Assembly: GCA_934149275.1 (NCBI GenBank) | Contig: CAKPEG010000005.1 | Coordinates: 1-64,000, forward strand | Length of the DNA stretch: 64,000 nt | Origin: an uncultured Clostridia bacterium | GTDB taxonomy: Bacteria > Bacillota > Clostridia > TANB77 > CAG-508 | Direction of reading: 5' to 3' | Shown here: positions 45,350 through 55,101 of the stretch, piece after piece | How positions within the stretch are numbered: position 1 is the first letter of the stretch | Layout of the letters: the number at the start of each line of letters is the position of its first letter | Notes under the pieces: generated by a model | The model's input: only the letters and a program-made list of their open reading frames with translations | Told to the model about the DNA's origin: nothing | Database searches by the model: none | Made by a program: the position numbers and the translations under genes

Positions 45350-45595
45350 ATGGATGAGAAATATATGGTTAATGACATACTTGAAGGAACAAAAAATTCA
45401 CTTGCAACATATGCCGGTGTAATCACAGAAGCTGAAAATACTGATCTTCGTCAAACATTACAAGAAATCAGAAATTCGCAAGAAACTTTTCAATATGATT
45501 TATACAGAGTTGCTAATTTAAAAGGATACTATACTCCATCTGCTCAAGCAACTCAAACTGAAATTAATCAAGTAAAAACTGAAGTTCAAGCATAA
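45350..45595 (+). CDS. CotF-family spore coat protein
   Basis: An 81-residue protein with the Coat_F pattern 'MVNDILEGTKNSLATYAGVITEAENTDLRQTLQEIRNSQETFQYDLYRVANLKGYY', ending 'P.A.ATQTEI'. It is expressed in sporulation and built into the spore coat in relatives. AAGGAGG precedes the ATG. Confidence 0.88.
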   Translation: MDEKYMVNDILEGTKNSLATYAGVITEAENTDLRQTLQEIRNSQETFQYDLYRVANLKGYYTPSAQATQTEINQVKTEVQA

Positions 45596-45649
45596 TTATG
45601 CTTAGAATCTTTTATTTTCATAACTTTTCACGAAAACAAAATTGGGCAT

Positions 45650-45780
45650 AATAGCATTTTCATATATTTTAACTTCCTTAAGTCCTGAGTTTTCGTTTGT
45701 ACTCAAAATTTGCAAAGCAAATTTCTATGTATTGTTTTTATGTAATAGTTGGTTCAGAAAACTCCCTATTATATAAAAAA
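45650..45780 (+). repeat. Repeat family C, copy C2
   Basis: Downstream of the CotF gene. It matches the family (TAAGTCCTGAGTTTTCGTTTG, then AATTTGCAAAGCAAATTTCTATGTATTG, then a weak hairpin TATGTAATAG/CTATTATATA). The most diverged of the four copies; the hairpin runs straight into the IS-like inverted repeat. Confidence 0.55.
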
Positions 45781-45886
45781 TAAACTATATGTATTGAAAT
45801 CCCCCTGTTTAGTAGACACAATAAATAGGTCAATCGTGTTAAAATCTAAACAGAGGTGGCATTTCAACTCATATAGTTTATTTTTT
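45775..45886. mobile_element. IS-derived inverted repeat (probable IS3-like MITE)
   Basis: Arms 45775-45812 and 45846-45886 are imperfect reverse complements over about 38 bp, around a 33-bp centre. The right part (CTAAACAGAGGTGGCATTTCAA, preceded by TTAAAAT) resembles the transcription and ribosome-binding region before the first gene of IS3-type elements, with no transposase left. It contains the stop codon of the adjacent minus-strand gene (45878-45880), so the insertion or its relic forms that gene's end and may act as terminator. Confidence 0.55.
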
Positions 45887-46741
45887 GGCCATAGGTGCTA
45901 TTTCATACTTCACATCAAATATTTTAAATTTTTCAATTTCATTAGAATCAAGATAATCTAAATATATATCTAATTCATCCAAATTTTTGCATGCTGTTAT
46001 TACCGCCGGATTTAATAAGCTATTCCACATTAATTCTATTCCTAAATCAAAACTTTTATATAAACTTGCTTTCTCCTTATTCCTCATCAAATTAAAAGCT
46101 TCTCTAAATCTCGCAATTGCAACGTTTTTATATTTTGATAGTGGTACTGTGAACTCATAATTAATTGCGTCTTGCAATGTGTAATATTTGTTTTTATTTT
46201 TTTCTAATATACTTTTTAGTTCTTCCACTTTATATGGTAGAATAACTTTATTTTGTGTTTCTGAAATTATTAATGTATTATTATCTTTTATTTCTTCTTG
46301 TTGCTGTTTAATTTTTACCTCTTGTATTTCTTTTTCAGATTCTTCTTTTTCGGATTTTCCTTTTATGGACTCTTCTTTTTGAGGTAATTTATCTTTAGGT
46401 TCTTCAATAATTTTCTTATTCATATCCAAGCAACAAAATTCAATGTAATATTTGAAAAAGTCTGCAATTATCAATTCATTTTCATGTATTTCTTTAAAAT
46501 CCACTGTTTTATTTTTTTTATCTAATAAATCAATATTTTTTCCAACTGCATCTAATGCTTTTTTCACTTTTTCTAATATTAAAAATATGTTTTCTGTATT
46601 TTCAGTTTCTTGTAGTTCATCAATATATGTTGAAATTTTCTTTAAACATACAGTTAATAGATTCTTCTTCTCCTGCATTATTTCTTTAATATCTTCTATT
46701 TTTAAATTTTGATATTCTTTTTCAACTACAGCTTCTTCCAT
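45878..46741 (-). CDS. Hypothetical coiled-coil protein, 287 aa
   Basis: ATG at 46741 chosen for AAAGGAGG 7 nt upstream; an upstream ATG at 46774 has no such site. The N-terminal half is helical (about 1-110), then a Lys/Glu-rich linker (about 115-160, SEKEESEKEIQEVK), then a helical C-terminal domain (about 180-275). No signal or membrane segment, so probably cytoplasmic. Last gene of the SipW-type operon by position, 13 bp after the preceding gene. The last residues (APMAKK) lie in the IS-like repeat, so the C-terminus may have been altered. Not recognised. Confidence 0.75.
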   Translation of the reverse strand: MEEAVVEKEYQNLKIEDIKEIMQEKKNLLTVCLKKISTYIDELQETENTENIFLILEKVKKALDAVGKNIDLLDKKNKTVDFKEIHENELIIADFFKYYIEFCCLDMNKKIIEEPKDKLPQKEESIKGKSEKEESEKEIQEVKIKQQQEEIKDNNTLIISETQNKVILPYKVEELKSILEKNKNKYYTLQDAINYEFTVPLSKYKNVAIARFREAFNLMRNKEKASLYKSFDLGIELMWNSLLNPAVITACKNLDELDIYLDYLDSNEIEKFKIFDVKYEIAPMAKK

Positions 46742-46754
46742 CCGAGAACCTCCT

Positions 46755-47552
46755 TTATTTATTTGAAATTGCAATATCTGTATTTAGCTTTAATGTGTCT
46801 TCTGAATTCTTTTTAACAAATTTAATGCAATAATTTGAATTGCTACTTGCTTTTAGATTGAAACTACTTTTGCTTCCTGTTTTGGTGATTTTTACATCTT
46901 TTAATAATTCATTATTATTATCTAATATTGCCTTTGTATTATCGTAAGTAATAGTTAGTTCATTCTCAAATCTTCCAGTATCAATATATAATTCTGCAAA
47001 GTCTTGCATTGACTTATCTTTTAAATCTGCTATATATGTTTTTTCATCTTCTACATAAATTTTTATAATAGCACACAAATTCTTTTCATATGGCTCTGTT
47101 GACTTTGCATTAATTTCTATTTCAATGTTTTCGCCTGGAGCAAAATTTTTAGTAGGCTCTATATTTACAGTTAATTTGTTCTGATTTTTTACGTTTGCTT
47201 TTAAAACGCCTTCTCCTGTATCGCTTGTAGTTAATTTAACGCCAGGAGTTGAAGATATAGCTGAAAAGTTATACTTTATTTCATCTTTTGTATATCTAAT
47301 TTCATCATCATAATTGTTTAAGTTAATTTCGAGTGTATATATTTTTTTTCCATTCCAATCGCGTAATTCATATGTTTTTTTATCCTCTGTTAAAATATTA
47401 CTTGTAAAATAAAAGTTTTTTGCTCTTTGAATATGCATTTGGGATAATTGTATCACATATTTTGAAAAGGAATATGCTGTAATTAAACACAAAATTATTA
47501 ATGATATTAAAAATATATGATTTTTTCTTTTCTCTTTTTTCTTTTTTCTCAT
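46755..47552 (-). CDS. Secreted or anchored SipW-type substrate-like protein, 265 aa
   Basis: A strongly basic N-terminus (RKKKKEKRK), a hydrophobic helix (about 13-30) ending AYSFSKYV, the S(x)SKY pattern shared with the two smaller proteins encoded at 52602 and 53812 and typical of SipW-processed precursors. The rest is beta-rich ('GEGVLKANVKN..KLTVNIEPTKNFAPGENIEIEI'), resembling the TasA/camelysin sandwich. Probably exported; a fibre or matrix role is inferred from context. Confidence 0.65.
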   Translation of the reverse strand: MRKKKKEKRKNHIFLISLIILCLITAYSFSKYVIQLSQMHIQRAKNFYFTSNILTEDKKTYELRDWNGKKIYTLEINLNNYDDEIRYTKDEIKYNFSAISSTPGVKLTTSDTGEGVLKANVKNQNKLTVNIEPTKNFAPGENIEIEINAKSTEPYEKNLCAIIKIYVEDEKTYIADLKDKSMQDFAELYIDTGRFENELTITYDNTKAILDNNNELLKDVKITKTGSKSSFNLKASSNSNYCIKFVKKNSEDTLKLNTDIAISNK

Positions 47553-47585
47553 ATCAGTTGTTAGTTTATTACTAACATATCCTCC

Positions 47586-47698
47586 TTTCTTTTATTATAT
47601 AATAGGAAAAATTGAAAGGCTTCCTATTATATAATAATAACAATACGCGGATTTTCGCTTTGCAAATTTCGCACGCAAACAAAAATTGGGAACTAAAA
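47586..47698 (-). repeat. Repeat family C, copy C3
   Basis: Inverted relative to the other copies and lying just past the stop of the 1624-residue gene. Read on the minus strand: TTTGTTTGCGTGCGAAATTTGCAAAG, then GTATTGTTATTATTATATAATAGGAA. The closing hairpin has a 17-bp arm, TTATTATATAATAGGAA / TTCCTATTATATAATAA, so it is likely to attenuate or stop transcription between the operon genes. Confidence 0.62.
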
Positions 47699-47709
47699 AA
47701 TGTCTACTT

Positions 47710-50700
47710 TTATTCTACCATAAAGTTTATCACTTTTTGAGAGTATTCATCCTCATATTCATCATATAGGCTAACAATAATTCTATACATTCCACCTTCT
47801 AAAGTATTTTTTATCTTTAATTCATTTTCACCTTTTAATTCTGAACTATTTATTTCATTTGCTACTATTGTATTTTCAATATCAGTATATGTGAAAGACG
47901 AAGTCCTTTTTTGCAATTCTATCTTTATATGTGCATTATTTAAATTTCCCTTATTTACAATAACTTTTAGTGTTTTTGAATTATTATCCTTACTAAACAA
48001 TTGCAATTTATCTTCGTTTTCTTCTGCATTTTCAATGCTTGCATCTATGCCATAACCTGACTTGCCTACTATCTCAAAATCATACATTTGACTCATTATT
48101 TTCTTCTCTATTGTATCTTCACTTTGAATATATGTTTCAATATCAATTTTGTATTTACCTAGTTGAAGTTTTTGATTATCACTTATTACTCCACTCATGT
48201 CGAAATCTATGTCAAATATTTCCTCTATATCTCCATTTAGAATTTTAGATAATGTTACAGTTACACAATCTGAATTTATATCTTGCTTTTCATTATTTAC
48301 TTTTACTATTGTCCCGCTTGGAATGCTAACATTTTTCCCATTTACATCTTTCAATTTTATCTTAACTACCACATTTTTGTTTGAATCTTGGTCATATACT
48401 GTACTATCTACTGGACTTGTAATATTCAAATCACCTTCTAGGTTTATTATTCCATTTTGAGTAAACTGCTTCCTGTTTATTTTTCCGCTATATGTTGCTT
48501 TTCTTTTTTCGTGAATATTCATAATATTTGTCGAATCATATTCTGGTTCTTTAATGTTTTCTTTTATGTCCTGTATTTTTATTAAAACATTATACGTTTT
48601 ATTTTTTTCTAGATAATTTTCACAATCCTCAAAATCTAAAACGATTCTAAATTGTTCATCATATCTATACATCAATGTTACATTATCTCCAACTGCAATT
48701 TGGGCGACATTTGTTTGTTCAGAATATTTTTCATTCGCATCCTCTAAATTAGAGAACTCATTTAATTTAATTTCTGTTGTTGCTGAAGTTGTATAATAGC
48801 TGTATATTTTGTTTTTATCACCTTTCATATCTATCATATATATTTTTGTGTTTTTTGGTAATTCAACTTCATTTTCACCTGATTTTAAAGTTATACTTCT
48901 TTGTATATTTTGATATTTGTTGCCAATATTGTCATCTTTTTTAAACTGATACTTTATCTTAAAGTCTCCGCTTATTTCTCCATCCTGCATTATTTGAGCA
49001 TTATTTGAGCTCCAGCTCTCTTCATTAGCTGACAATTGTTTTCCTTCTTGTAATAAAATCTGTTCAATTAAGTTTTTATCTATAATAACGTCTTTCTTTA
49101 TATAATATATTGTAAATGTTTCTTTAGGTTTATAAAAAATTGTATATTGCTGATCTATACTAACTAATGCATTTGCAGTTTCTGTGTCTGAACTTTCTGG
49201 ATTATTTCCATATACTTTTAGGTATGGATTTTCTTCTCCTCCATTTATTTTATATACTTCATTTTCATACATAAGAGGATTTAATGCTAGTTTTGTCTTT
49301 CCAGTTATATTTCCTTTAATCGTTAAGCATACTTCACTATCTAAGTATAGTTCGCCTCCACCTTCAAAGTTACCTGAAATTTCTCCATTAGCTGATATTT
49401 TCAAACCACTTCCACTTGGTATATATAAATTTTCAATAGATTTTATTCCTAATAAATTTCCATTCTCGTCTTTATTTGTTAATAACACATAACTATTTTC
49501 AAAATAAACATTTGTTGCTCTATCTATACCATTCATAGTTTTGTACTTTGACGTAACATTTCCTGTCCAGTAATTTTTAAATGTAACATCAATTTTGTTT
49601 GCAACCTCACCTAATATTATTGAGCCATAGTTTTCAACAGAAGTATTTATTCCCTGTATTTTTACATTGGCAGTTCCATATACGGTTGTAAAATCTGAGG
49701 CATCACCGTCTCCATCTGCATCATATCCTCTTCCACCGCCATATAGTAAATTATTTATTTTTAAATTTGAATTGTTTTCGTCACCAATAGTTACGGTTGT
49801 GTTTTCTTTTACTCTTCCTAAGTTACCTCCTCCAAATACATTACTCATTGTACCTGAATAAATTGTTACTGTTGTACTCTTTCCAACGTCTCCTGAATAC
49901 CCACCGCCATATACATCATTAATACTTGAGTTTGTTATATCTAGTTCTGTATTTCCTTGTACATCTGCTGCGTTTCCTCCAGCCAATGCATTTCCAGATA
50001 TGTTTGAATCTTCAATTATTACTTTAGAATTTCCATTTATTACGCCTACATTTTCAACATTTGGTGAATATATTAAATATTTATTTGTATCTATACCGTT
50101 TGAATTTTTTAAACTTTCGTCATTGCTCCATTCGAAATTTTTACTGTATGCGTAGTTTCCATATCTTCCTGATTCATTTTCTACCCTTACATTCAAAATG
50201 TTTCCTGAACTATCTTTTTCTACTGTATATTTCGGAGCAACATATGTACTAGCATCTTGTGGATAATACACTTTGACTGCAGATGGTTTTGTTACACCGT
50301 CTCCACCTCCATATACTGATCCATATATTGTTGAATCATTTTTAATTGTAACAATAGAATTTCCATTAACTTTTGCTAAAGATCCACCTCCGTAAACATT
50401 TCCTTTACTTGTATTTGATTTACTTCCAACTACGCTTCCATCAATTGTAATGTTTACATCGTTTTCTACTAATGCTAATGATAAATATGCAAATGAATAC
50501 GTCCTTGAATATGTTAATCCACTTGGGTTATTACTTACCCATGATATCCCTTTATATTCTGAAACACATATATATTCAGTGTTTTTTTGTATAAAAGGAA
50601 AGCCTGTTGCTGGTTTGTCCCAACTCCAATCCGTATCATAATCCCCATTATTAGGATTTTTTACACTCGTAAAATCACTATCTTGTGGAATGTATTGTGC

Positions 50701-52584
50701 ATTTTGCCAATTTATTGTTGATTGATCTTTTCCCATTGTAATTGGAATGTTTACTATTTGTGTTCCTCCCATACCGCTTCCAAATATATTTCCAAGCACA
50801 GTAGAATCGCTTATATCAACATTAACATTTCCTCCTGTTCCATCTTCATTTTTCTTTACATCTCCATTATATCCACCACCATATACATCTCCTGAGATAA
50901 TAGAATTCTCTATATTTACATGTGTATTTCCATATGTTGTTGCAGTGAAATCACAACCGCCTCCATAAACATTTGTTATGTTAGTTGCACCTGTTATATT
51001 TACATATATTTCACCTGTAAGTTTTCCTGCTTGAGCTCCACCATATATGTTTTGTATTTTGGGATTGGTTGTTATATTACTTCCTTTATCTCCTATAACA
51101 ACTATTTCTCTTTTTCCTAATGATTTTGAATTAAGTCCATAGCTTCCACCATATATTCCGTACTGAATTGTTCCACCTGTGATTGTAAACCTAAAATTTT
51201 GACTTATAATTGCATATGTATTTTCATATGGAGCTGTTGTTCCTAATGTTACTGCTCCATTTATTTTTGCATTTTGTCCCATATACCAATGTAAATCATA
51301 ATTATATGTTTCTTTTCTTTGAGTTGATCCCCATGATGTTTGCCATGATGGAAATGTTCCACCATTAAATACAACTGTTTGAACGCAATTTGTTCTTAGT
51401 ACACTAAATCCGTTTGCATCTGCTCTTTTAGTAAATTCTAAACATGTATTTTTTCCTCCAATAAATGCTGTTTCTGAACCAATTGAAACTGGTGATGTTA
51501 CTGATGGTCTATGTGATTTATTTTCTATTGCTCTATAATATACTCCATCAAACCTTATTGAGTTATATACTTGATCATAATATCCATATCCATTTATATA
51601 AAGATTATATTTGTTTTTATTATAACTTTTAAAAGTAATGCTTGGCGCATATCCTGAGCTTCCGCTTGTAGCAGTGTTTGCTATATTTCCACTTGATAAA
51701 TATGAATTTGCATATCCCCAAGCTGATTGCTGTGCTACATATTCACCAAAAATATAGTTTTTTGATGCATCATAATTTGTTCCATCATATGTACTATAGC
51801 TTGTGAAAAAGTGTTCTTGATTTTTTCCGTTTGAGCTTGATTTTACATAATCTAAATCTCCTGTAAGCATAATTACAAATTCATAAGCATTTTTTGATTT
51901 AGAATTTGTAAATGAGTTTTTATAATCTTCTTTGTAAAACAAATAATATGCATAATCTATAGTACATATTGGACTTTCGTAATTCTTTCCATCATTTAAT
52001 GTTAGTTGGTTATTTTCATATTTATAATTCCATGCACCTGTCTTATTGTAATTTTTAACTGTATTCATGTCCAATATCCAATAATCTGTGTAATATGTTG
52101 AATCATATTGATTTTGTACATATATTGTCTTTCCCCATAGTGCATTTAGTTCAAGCACACCATCATTGTCATTATCCAATTTAAGTAGTGTATCTATTGG
52201 AACGACGTCTCCAGGCTGAAATACTGTTTCCATTGGTGTATATGTTGATGATCCTTCCACTTTCCATCCTGTAAATGTATAGGAATAGTCTTCTTCATCA
52301 AAATAAAAAGTTTCGTCATCAACCTTTTTATAATATGAATCTTCTATCATATCTATTGTTTTTGAAAAATCATCTGGAATTGTGACACAATTGCTTATAT
52401 TGTTGGCCTTTAGTGTATATTCCTTAGTATTAAATGCACCTGCTTTTTCTCCTGCTGAAAACTTAATCGTTATTGATGTTGAACTTCTTGGTGCAGCTTT
52501 AGTTTCTGGCCATAATTTAAATATAGCAATTATTACTATTGTCACAAGAAATAATAATATTACAATACGATGTTTCCTTTTCAT
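47710..52584 (-). CDS. Large secreted GG-rich beta-helix-like adhesin (1624 aa)
   Basis: A signal peptide (about 6-31, ending TKAA), then an InlB_B-like domain (about 37-140, 'YTLKANN … YTFTGWKVEG … ALWGKT'). A long region (about 440-900) repeats VYGGG / GDVYGGGYNGDV / NVYGGGSLAKVNGNS with N.TV.I strands, typical of parallel beta-helix adhesins. The C-terminal third is made of beta-sandwich domains and ends EYSQKVINFMVE without anchor, sorting signal or helix; it is therefore probably released or held by other matrix proteins. It lies in a SipW/TasA-like operon between a small SKY-motif protein and another. Ligand unknown. Confidence 0.82.
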   Translation of the reverse strand: MKRKHRIVILLFLVTIVIIAIFKLWPETKAAPRSSTSITIKFSAGEKAGAFNTKEYTLKANNISNCVTIPDDFSKTIDMIEDSYYKKVDDETFYFDEEDYSYTFTGWKVEGSSTYTPMETVFQPGDVVPIDTLLKLDNDNDGVLELNALWGKTIYVQNQYDSTYYTDYWILDMNTVKNYNKTGAWNYKYENNQLTLNDGKNYESPICTIDYAYYLFYKEDYKNSFTNSKSKNAYEFVIMLTGDLDYVKSSSNGKNQEHFFTSYSTYDGTNYDASKNYIFGEYVAQQSAWGYANSYLSSGNIANTATSGSSGYAPSITFKSYNKNKYNLYINGYGYYDQVYNSIRFDGVYYRAIENKSHRPSVTSPVSIGSETAFIGGKNTCLEFTKRADANGFSVLRTNCVQTVVFNGGTFPSWQTSWGSTQRKETYNYDLHWYMGQNAKINGAVTLGTTAPYENTYAIISQNFRFTITGGTIQYGIYGGSYGLNSKSLGKREIVVIGDKGSNITTNPKIQNIYGGAQAGKLTGEIYVNITGATNITNVYGGGCDFTATTYGNTHVNIENSIISGDVYGGGYNGDVKKNEDGTGGNVNVDISDSTVLGNIFGSGMGGTQIVNIPITMGKDQSTINWQNAQYIPQDSDFTSVKNPNNGDYDTDWSWDKPATGFPFIQKNTEYICVSEYKGISWVSNNPSGLTYSRTYSFAYLSLALVENDVNITIDGSVVGSKSNTSKGNVYGGGSLAKVNGNSIVTIKNDSTIYGSVYGGGDGVTKPSAVKVYYPQDASTYVAPKYTVEKDSSGNILNVRVENESGRYGNYAYSKNFEWSNDESLKNSNGIDTNKYLIYSPNVENVGVINGNSKVIIEDSNISGNALAGGNAADVQGNTELDITNSSINDVYGGGYSGDVGKSTTVTIYSGTMSNVFGGGNLGRVKENTTVTIGDENNSNLKINNLLYGGGRGYDADGDGDASDFTTVYGTANVKIQGINTSVENYGSIILGEVANKIDVTFKNYWTGNVTSKYKTMNGIDRATNVYFENSYVLLTNKDENGNLLGIKSIENLYIPSGSGLKISANGEISGNFEGGGELYLDSEVCLTIKGNITGKTKLALNPLMYENEVYKINGGEENPYLKVYGNNPESSDTETANALVSIDQQYTIFYKPKETFTIYYIKKDVIIDKNLIEQILLQEGKQLSANEESWSSNNAQIMQDGEISGDFKIKYQFKKDDNIGNKYQNIQRSITLKSGENEVELPKNTKIYMIDMKGDKNKIYSYYTTSATTEIKLNEFSNLEDANEKYSEQTNVAQIAVGDNVTLMYRYDEQFRIVLDFEDCENYLEKNKTYNVLIKIQDIKENIKEPEYDSTNIMNIHEKRKATYSGKINRKQFTQNGIINLEGDLNITSPVDSTVYDQDSNKNVVVKIKLKDVNGKNVSIPSGTIVKVNNEKQDINSDCVTVTLSKILNGDIEEIFDIDFDMSGVISDNQKLQLGKYKIDIETYIQSEDTIEKKIMSQMYDFEIVGKSGYGIDASIENAEENEDKLQLFSKDNNSKTLKVIVNKGNLNNAHIKIELQKRTSSFTYTDIENTIVANEINSSELKGENELKIKNTLEGGMYRIIVSLYDEYEDEYSQKVINFMVE

Positions 52585-52601
52585 TACTTCTCCTTCTATA
52601 T

Positions 52602-53117
52602 TTAGATTGATTTTTGATAACTATTCATTATAATTTTTACATAATCAATCTCATCACTGTACAAATAATTTTTTTCACTATTATCCCATGTTATTGTAAG
52701 CTGATATTCCTGGTCATATTTATTTTTTGGCATTTCAATTTCTTCCGTGCCACCTTCGTTTAATAAATTACTTCCGACTGACTCTCCATTTTCTATTTTT
52801 TTTAAGTCAAATTTTAATGGTAAATAATTTCCTGTTTCTATAGCTATTGTATATATCATCTGAACATCTGACGTTTTTTCTTTTTCTGAATTTGTTATCC
52901 TAAAATTTGTTGTTATGCTTTCTCCTGGCCTTAATTCGTCTAAATTAATTTCATCAATTAAAATTGTTTTTGGATTTGCAAAAACTGCTGTAGCTTTTGT
53001 TGCTAAGGCCGTTTTGTATTTTGAAAGAGTAACACATACTACAATAACAGTAGTAAACAAAAGTATTTGTATAATTTTAACTGTATTTCTTTTTCTTTTT
53101 TTAATATAATGTTTCAT
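52602..53117 (-). CDS. TasA/camelysin-like exported protein, 171 aa
   Basis: A basic N-terminus, a hydrophobic helix (about 13-28) ending CVTLSKYKTAL, the SKY feature at the cleavage region of SipW substrates, then one beta-sandwich domain ('LRPGESITTNFRITNSEKEKTSDVQMIYTIAIE'). Between the second SipW-type peptidase and the large adhesin, 3 bp from the former, hence very likely processed by it. Fibre-subunit role is inferred from the TasA model. Confidence 0.72.
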   Translation of the reverse strand: MKHYIKKRKRNTVKIIQILLFTTVIVVCVTLSKYKTALATKATAVFANPKTILIDEINLDELRPGESITTNFRITNSEKEKTSDVQMIYTIAIETGNYLPLKFDLKKIENGESVGSNLLNEGGTEEIEMPKNKYDQEYQLTITWDNSEKNYLYSDEIDYVKIIMNSYQKSI

Positions 53118-53120
53118 ATA

Positions 53121-53717
53121 TTATCTTCTTTCTTCTTCGAATTTTTCTCTCTTTTCTCTTCTTAAATCCCATTTTTTATTTCTCTTTGTGTCCCCTGCAT
53201 AAATCAAATAAAGTATTAATATTATGCAAATTAATACGATTTTATTTTTTAGTATTAATATCACTTTTCCTAAATGTCTTATTTTTCCAATGCACTTTCC
53301 TTCTATATTTTCATATTTTATATTTTCGCTGTCCCTAACATTATTGTTGTCTCCTTTAGTTATATATTCTTTTCCGTTTTCGTTATCTTCAATTTGAATT
53401 ATTCTATGTGTTATTTCTGATTGTCCATATTTATATGAAATAATATCATTTTCTTTTAATTCTTCTTGACTGCATTTTTTTATAATTACAATATCTCCAA
53501 TATTTAGCTCTGGTTCCATGCTTCCAGAAATAATAACAAAAGTCTTTATTCCGAAAAAACTAGGCGTTTCATTTTTATTTACAACTGAAAAGAATATAAG
53601 CGAAATATTGTAAAATATAATTGGAACAGCAATTATATATACTATTATTTTTATTATTTTTCTTCTTCTATTTATTCTTTTGCTTTTTCTTATTATCTCA
53701 TCATTCGTATATCTCAC
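53121..53717 (-). CDS. Signal peptidase I, ER/SipW type
   Basis: A 198-residue membrane peptidase: helix at about 21-45, catalytic Ser 66 in IISGSMEPE, and His 104 in EITHRII where the main bacterial type has Lys. This Ser/His dyad defines the SipW/ER group. YITKGDNN (about 122) is box D/E, and a C-terminal helix follows (about 158-177). The second such gene of this operon, starting 95 bp after the preceding gene and its hairpin. It likely matures the SKY-type precursors encoded downstream. Confidence 0.88.
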   Translation of the reverse strand: MRYTNDEIIRKSKRINRRRKIIKIIVYIIAVPIIFYNISLIFFSVVNKNETPSFFGIKTFVIISGSMEPELNIGDIVIIKKCSQEELKENDIISYKYGQSEITHRIIQIEDNENGKEYITKGDNNNVRDSENIKYENIEGKCIGKIRHLGKVILILKNKIVLICIILILYLIYAGDTKRNKKWDLRREKREKFEEERR

Positions 53718-53786
53718 GTTTAAACCTCTTATTTTTCTAAATAGCTTTCATGAAAAAAGTTTCATACAATATATAAAACTTCTTTC

Positions 53787-53808
53787 ATGAGAGTTATTAT
53801 ACTCTCAT
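53787..53808 (-). terminator. Intra-operon hairpin after the 196-aa SKY protein gene
   Basis: Perfect 8-bp stem ATGAGAGT/ACTCTCAT with a six-base loop, just past the stop of the 196-residue gene. In the minus direction no pure T-run follows (GAAAGAAGTTTT), so partial termination or mRNA stabilisation is likelier than a complete stop; this could raise the level of the first two genes over the rest. Confidence 0.5.
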
Positions 53809-53811
53809 TTT

Positions 53812-54402
53812 TTATGCGTTTGGATCAACTTGCACTGCTGATAATGTAATTCCACATATTGTATTTGCTGCACCGTTTGAGCTTTGTCCTATAGTTGTAT
53901 CTGCAGCATCAACTGTTGTAGTATCGTCTGCTACTTCATATTTCCATTCCCAGTTTACTGTTACTTCTTTTGAAGCGTTTGGTGTTATTATAACACCTTC
54001 ATCACCTGTTTCATCAGTAGTTGTTAACACAAATTGTCCATTTTTAAATATAGTACTTGAGCTATCAGATACTTTTGCAACAACTGTTGCAGGTACTTGA
54101 CTCTTGTTTGCTACTGTAATTTTGAAAGATCCTTTAGATCCTGGTTGGATGAAGTTATTAGCTTTATCTTTAGATGTCATTGTTGATGCTAAATCTATAT
54201 CAAAATTATCAGATAAATCTGTTTCTCCATTTTTAAAATTAATCTCCCATTTTGCAATAACTGCTGTCCCTGTACCTTTTTGAGCTGTAGTATACTTAGA
54301 ATATGTTTCTGATAATGCAATTAATGCTAACAAAGTTAATATTAAAAGTAATACTACTATTGTTGAAAGGTTTCTGTTTTCTTTCGTGTTTCTCTTTGCC
54401 AT
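53812..54402 (-). CDS. SipW-dependent camelysin/TasA-like protein, 196 aa
   Basis: A typical SipW substrate: MAKRNTKENRN, a helix (about 14-29) ending LIALSETYSKY (SxxYSKY), then a beta-sandwich (about 45-190) 'GTAVIAKWEINFKNGETDLSDNFDIDL … IQPGSKGSFKITVANKSQVPATVVAKV' close in pattern to camelysin/TasA proteins. AAAGGAGG lies 8 nt before the ATG, which abuts the stop of the preceding SipW-type gene (TAA ATG). Probable main matrix-fibre subunit (inference). Confidence 0.82.
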   Translation of the reverse strand: MAKRNTKENRNLSTIVVLLLILTLLALIALSETYSKYTTAQKGTGTAVIAKWEINFKNGETDLSDNFDIDLASTMTSKDKANNFIQPGSKGSFKITVANKSQVPATVVAKVSDSSSTIFKNGQFVLTTTDETGDEGVIITPNASKEVTVNWEWKYEVADDTTTVDAADTTIGQSSNGAANTICGITLSAVQVDPNA

Positions 54403-54933
54403 TTAATTCACCTCCTTTTCCCTTCTTCTATTTTTTATTGATGTATTTATCTGCATACCAACAAAAACTATTATTGGTATTGATAAGCAAGAAACCATTC
54501 CCTTAGGAGTATGTAAAAACATTGCTACATTTCCTAATTTTGAAATTCTAAATTTATATATTCCTTCTATTTCATTAACTGAAACAGTTTCTTGATCAAT
54601 ATCTTCATTTGTATCTCCCTTTGTATAAAAAATCTTTTGTCCATCTATTTCATCAATTTTTACTGCTCTGTGTATTATTATAAAATCGCCTTTTCTAAAA
54701 GCTATTATGTCATTTTCTTTAATTAGGTCTGGATTAATTTCATCCACAACTGCTACATCTCCAGAACATATTTCATCTTCCATTGAAGTTGTAAGCACAA
54801 TAAATGGCTTCCAACCCAAAAAACTTGGTACCTTATCTGGATGCAAATATGCATTTGTCAATATTACGCAAGATACAAATAATATTGGTAACATTAAGAT
54901 AATTGCAATTATATCTATAATATTTCTTGACAT
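54403..54933 (-). CDS. Signal peptidase I, ER/SipW type (first of two)
   Basis: A 176-residue peptidase: N-terminal helix (about 7-28), catalytic Ser 50 in VLTTSMEDE (the usual SGSMEP reads TTSMED), His 88 in FIIIHRA, box FYTKGDTNE, and a C-terminal helix. It is the first gene of the operon and is immediately followed by the camelysin-like gene. Having two such peptidases, with different catalytic-site contexts, suggests each prefers a different substrate (inference). Confidence 0.87.
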   Translation of the reverse strand: MSRNIIDIIAIILMLPILFVSCVILTNAYLHPDKVPSFLGWKPFIVLTTSMEDEICSGDVAVVDEINPDLIKENDIIAFRKGDFIIIHRAVKIDEIDGQKIFYTKGDTNEDIDQETVSVNEIEGIYKFRISKLGNVAMFLHTPKGMVSCLSIPIIVFVGMQINTSIKNRRREKEVN

Positions 54934-55101
54934 TTTCCCTCCTATTTCGACAGTATGTCCTAAAGTAACTTTACCAATAAATCAACATAAAATCAATCCT
55001 TTTTAGAACAATTTCTTTGGTAATTTTAGGCATAACATTAATATTTTTACTTGACATGAACTTTTATTCAACTTCGGAATAAAATACTAATAGGTGATAA
55101 T

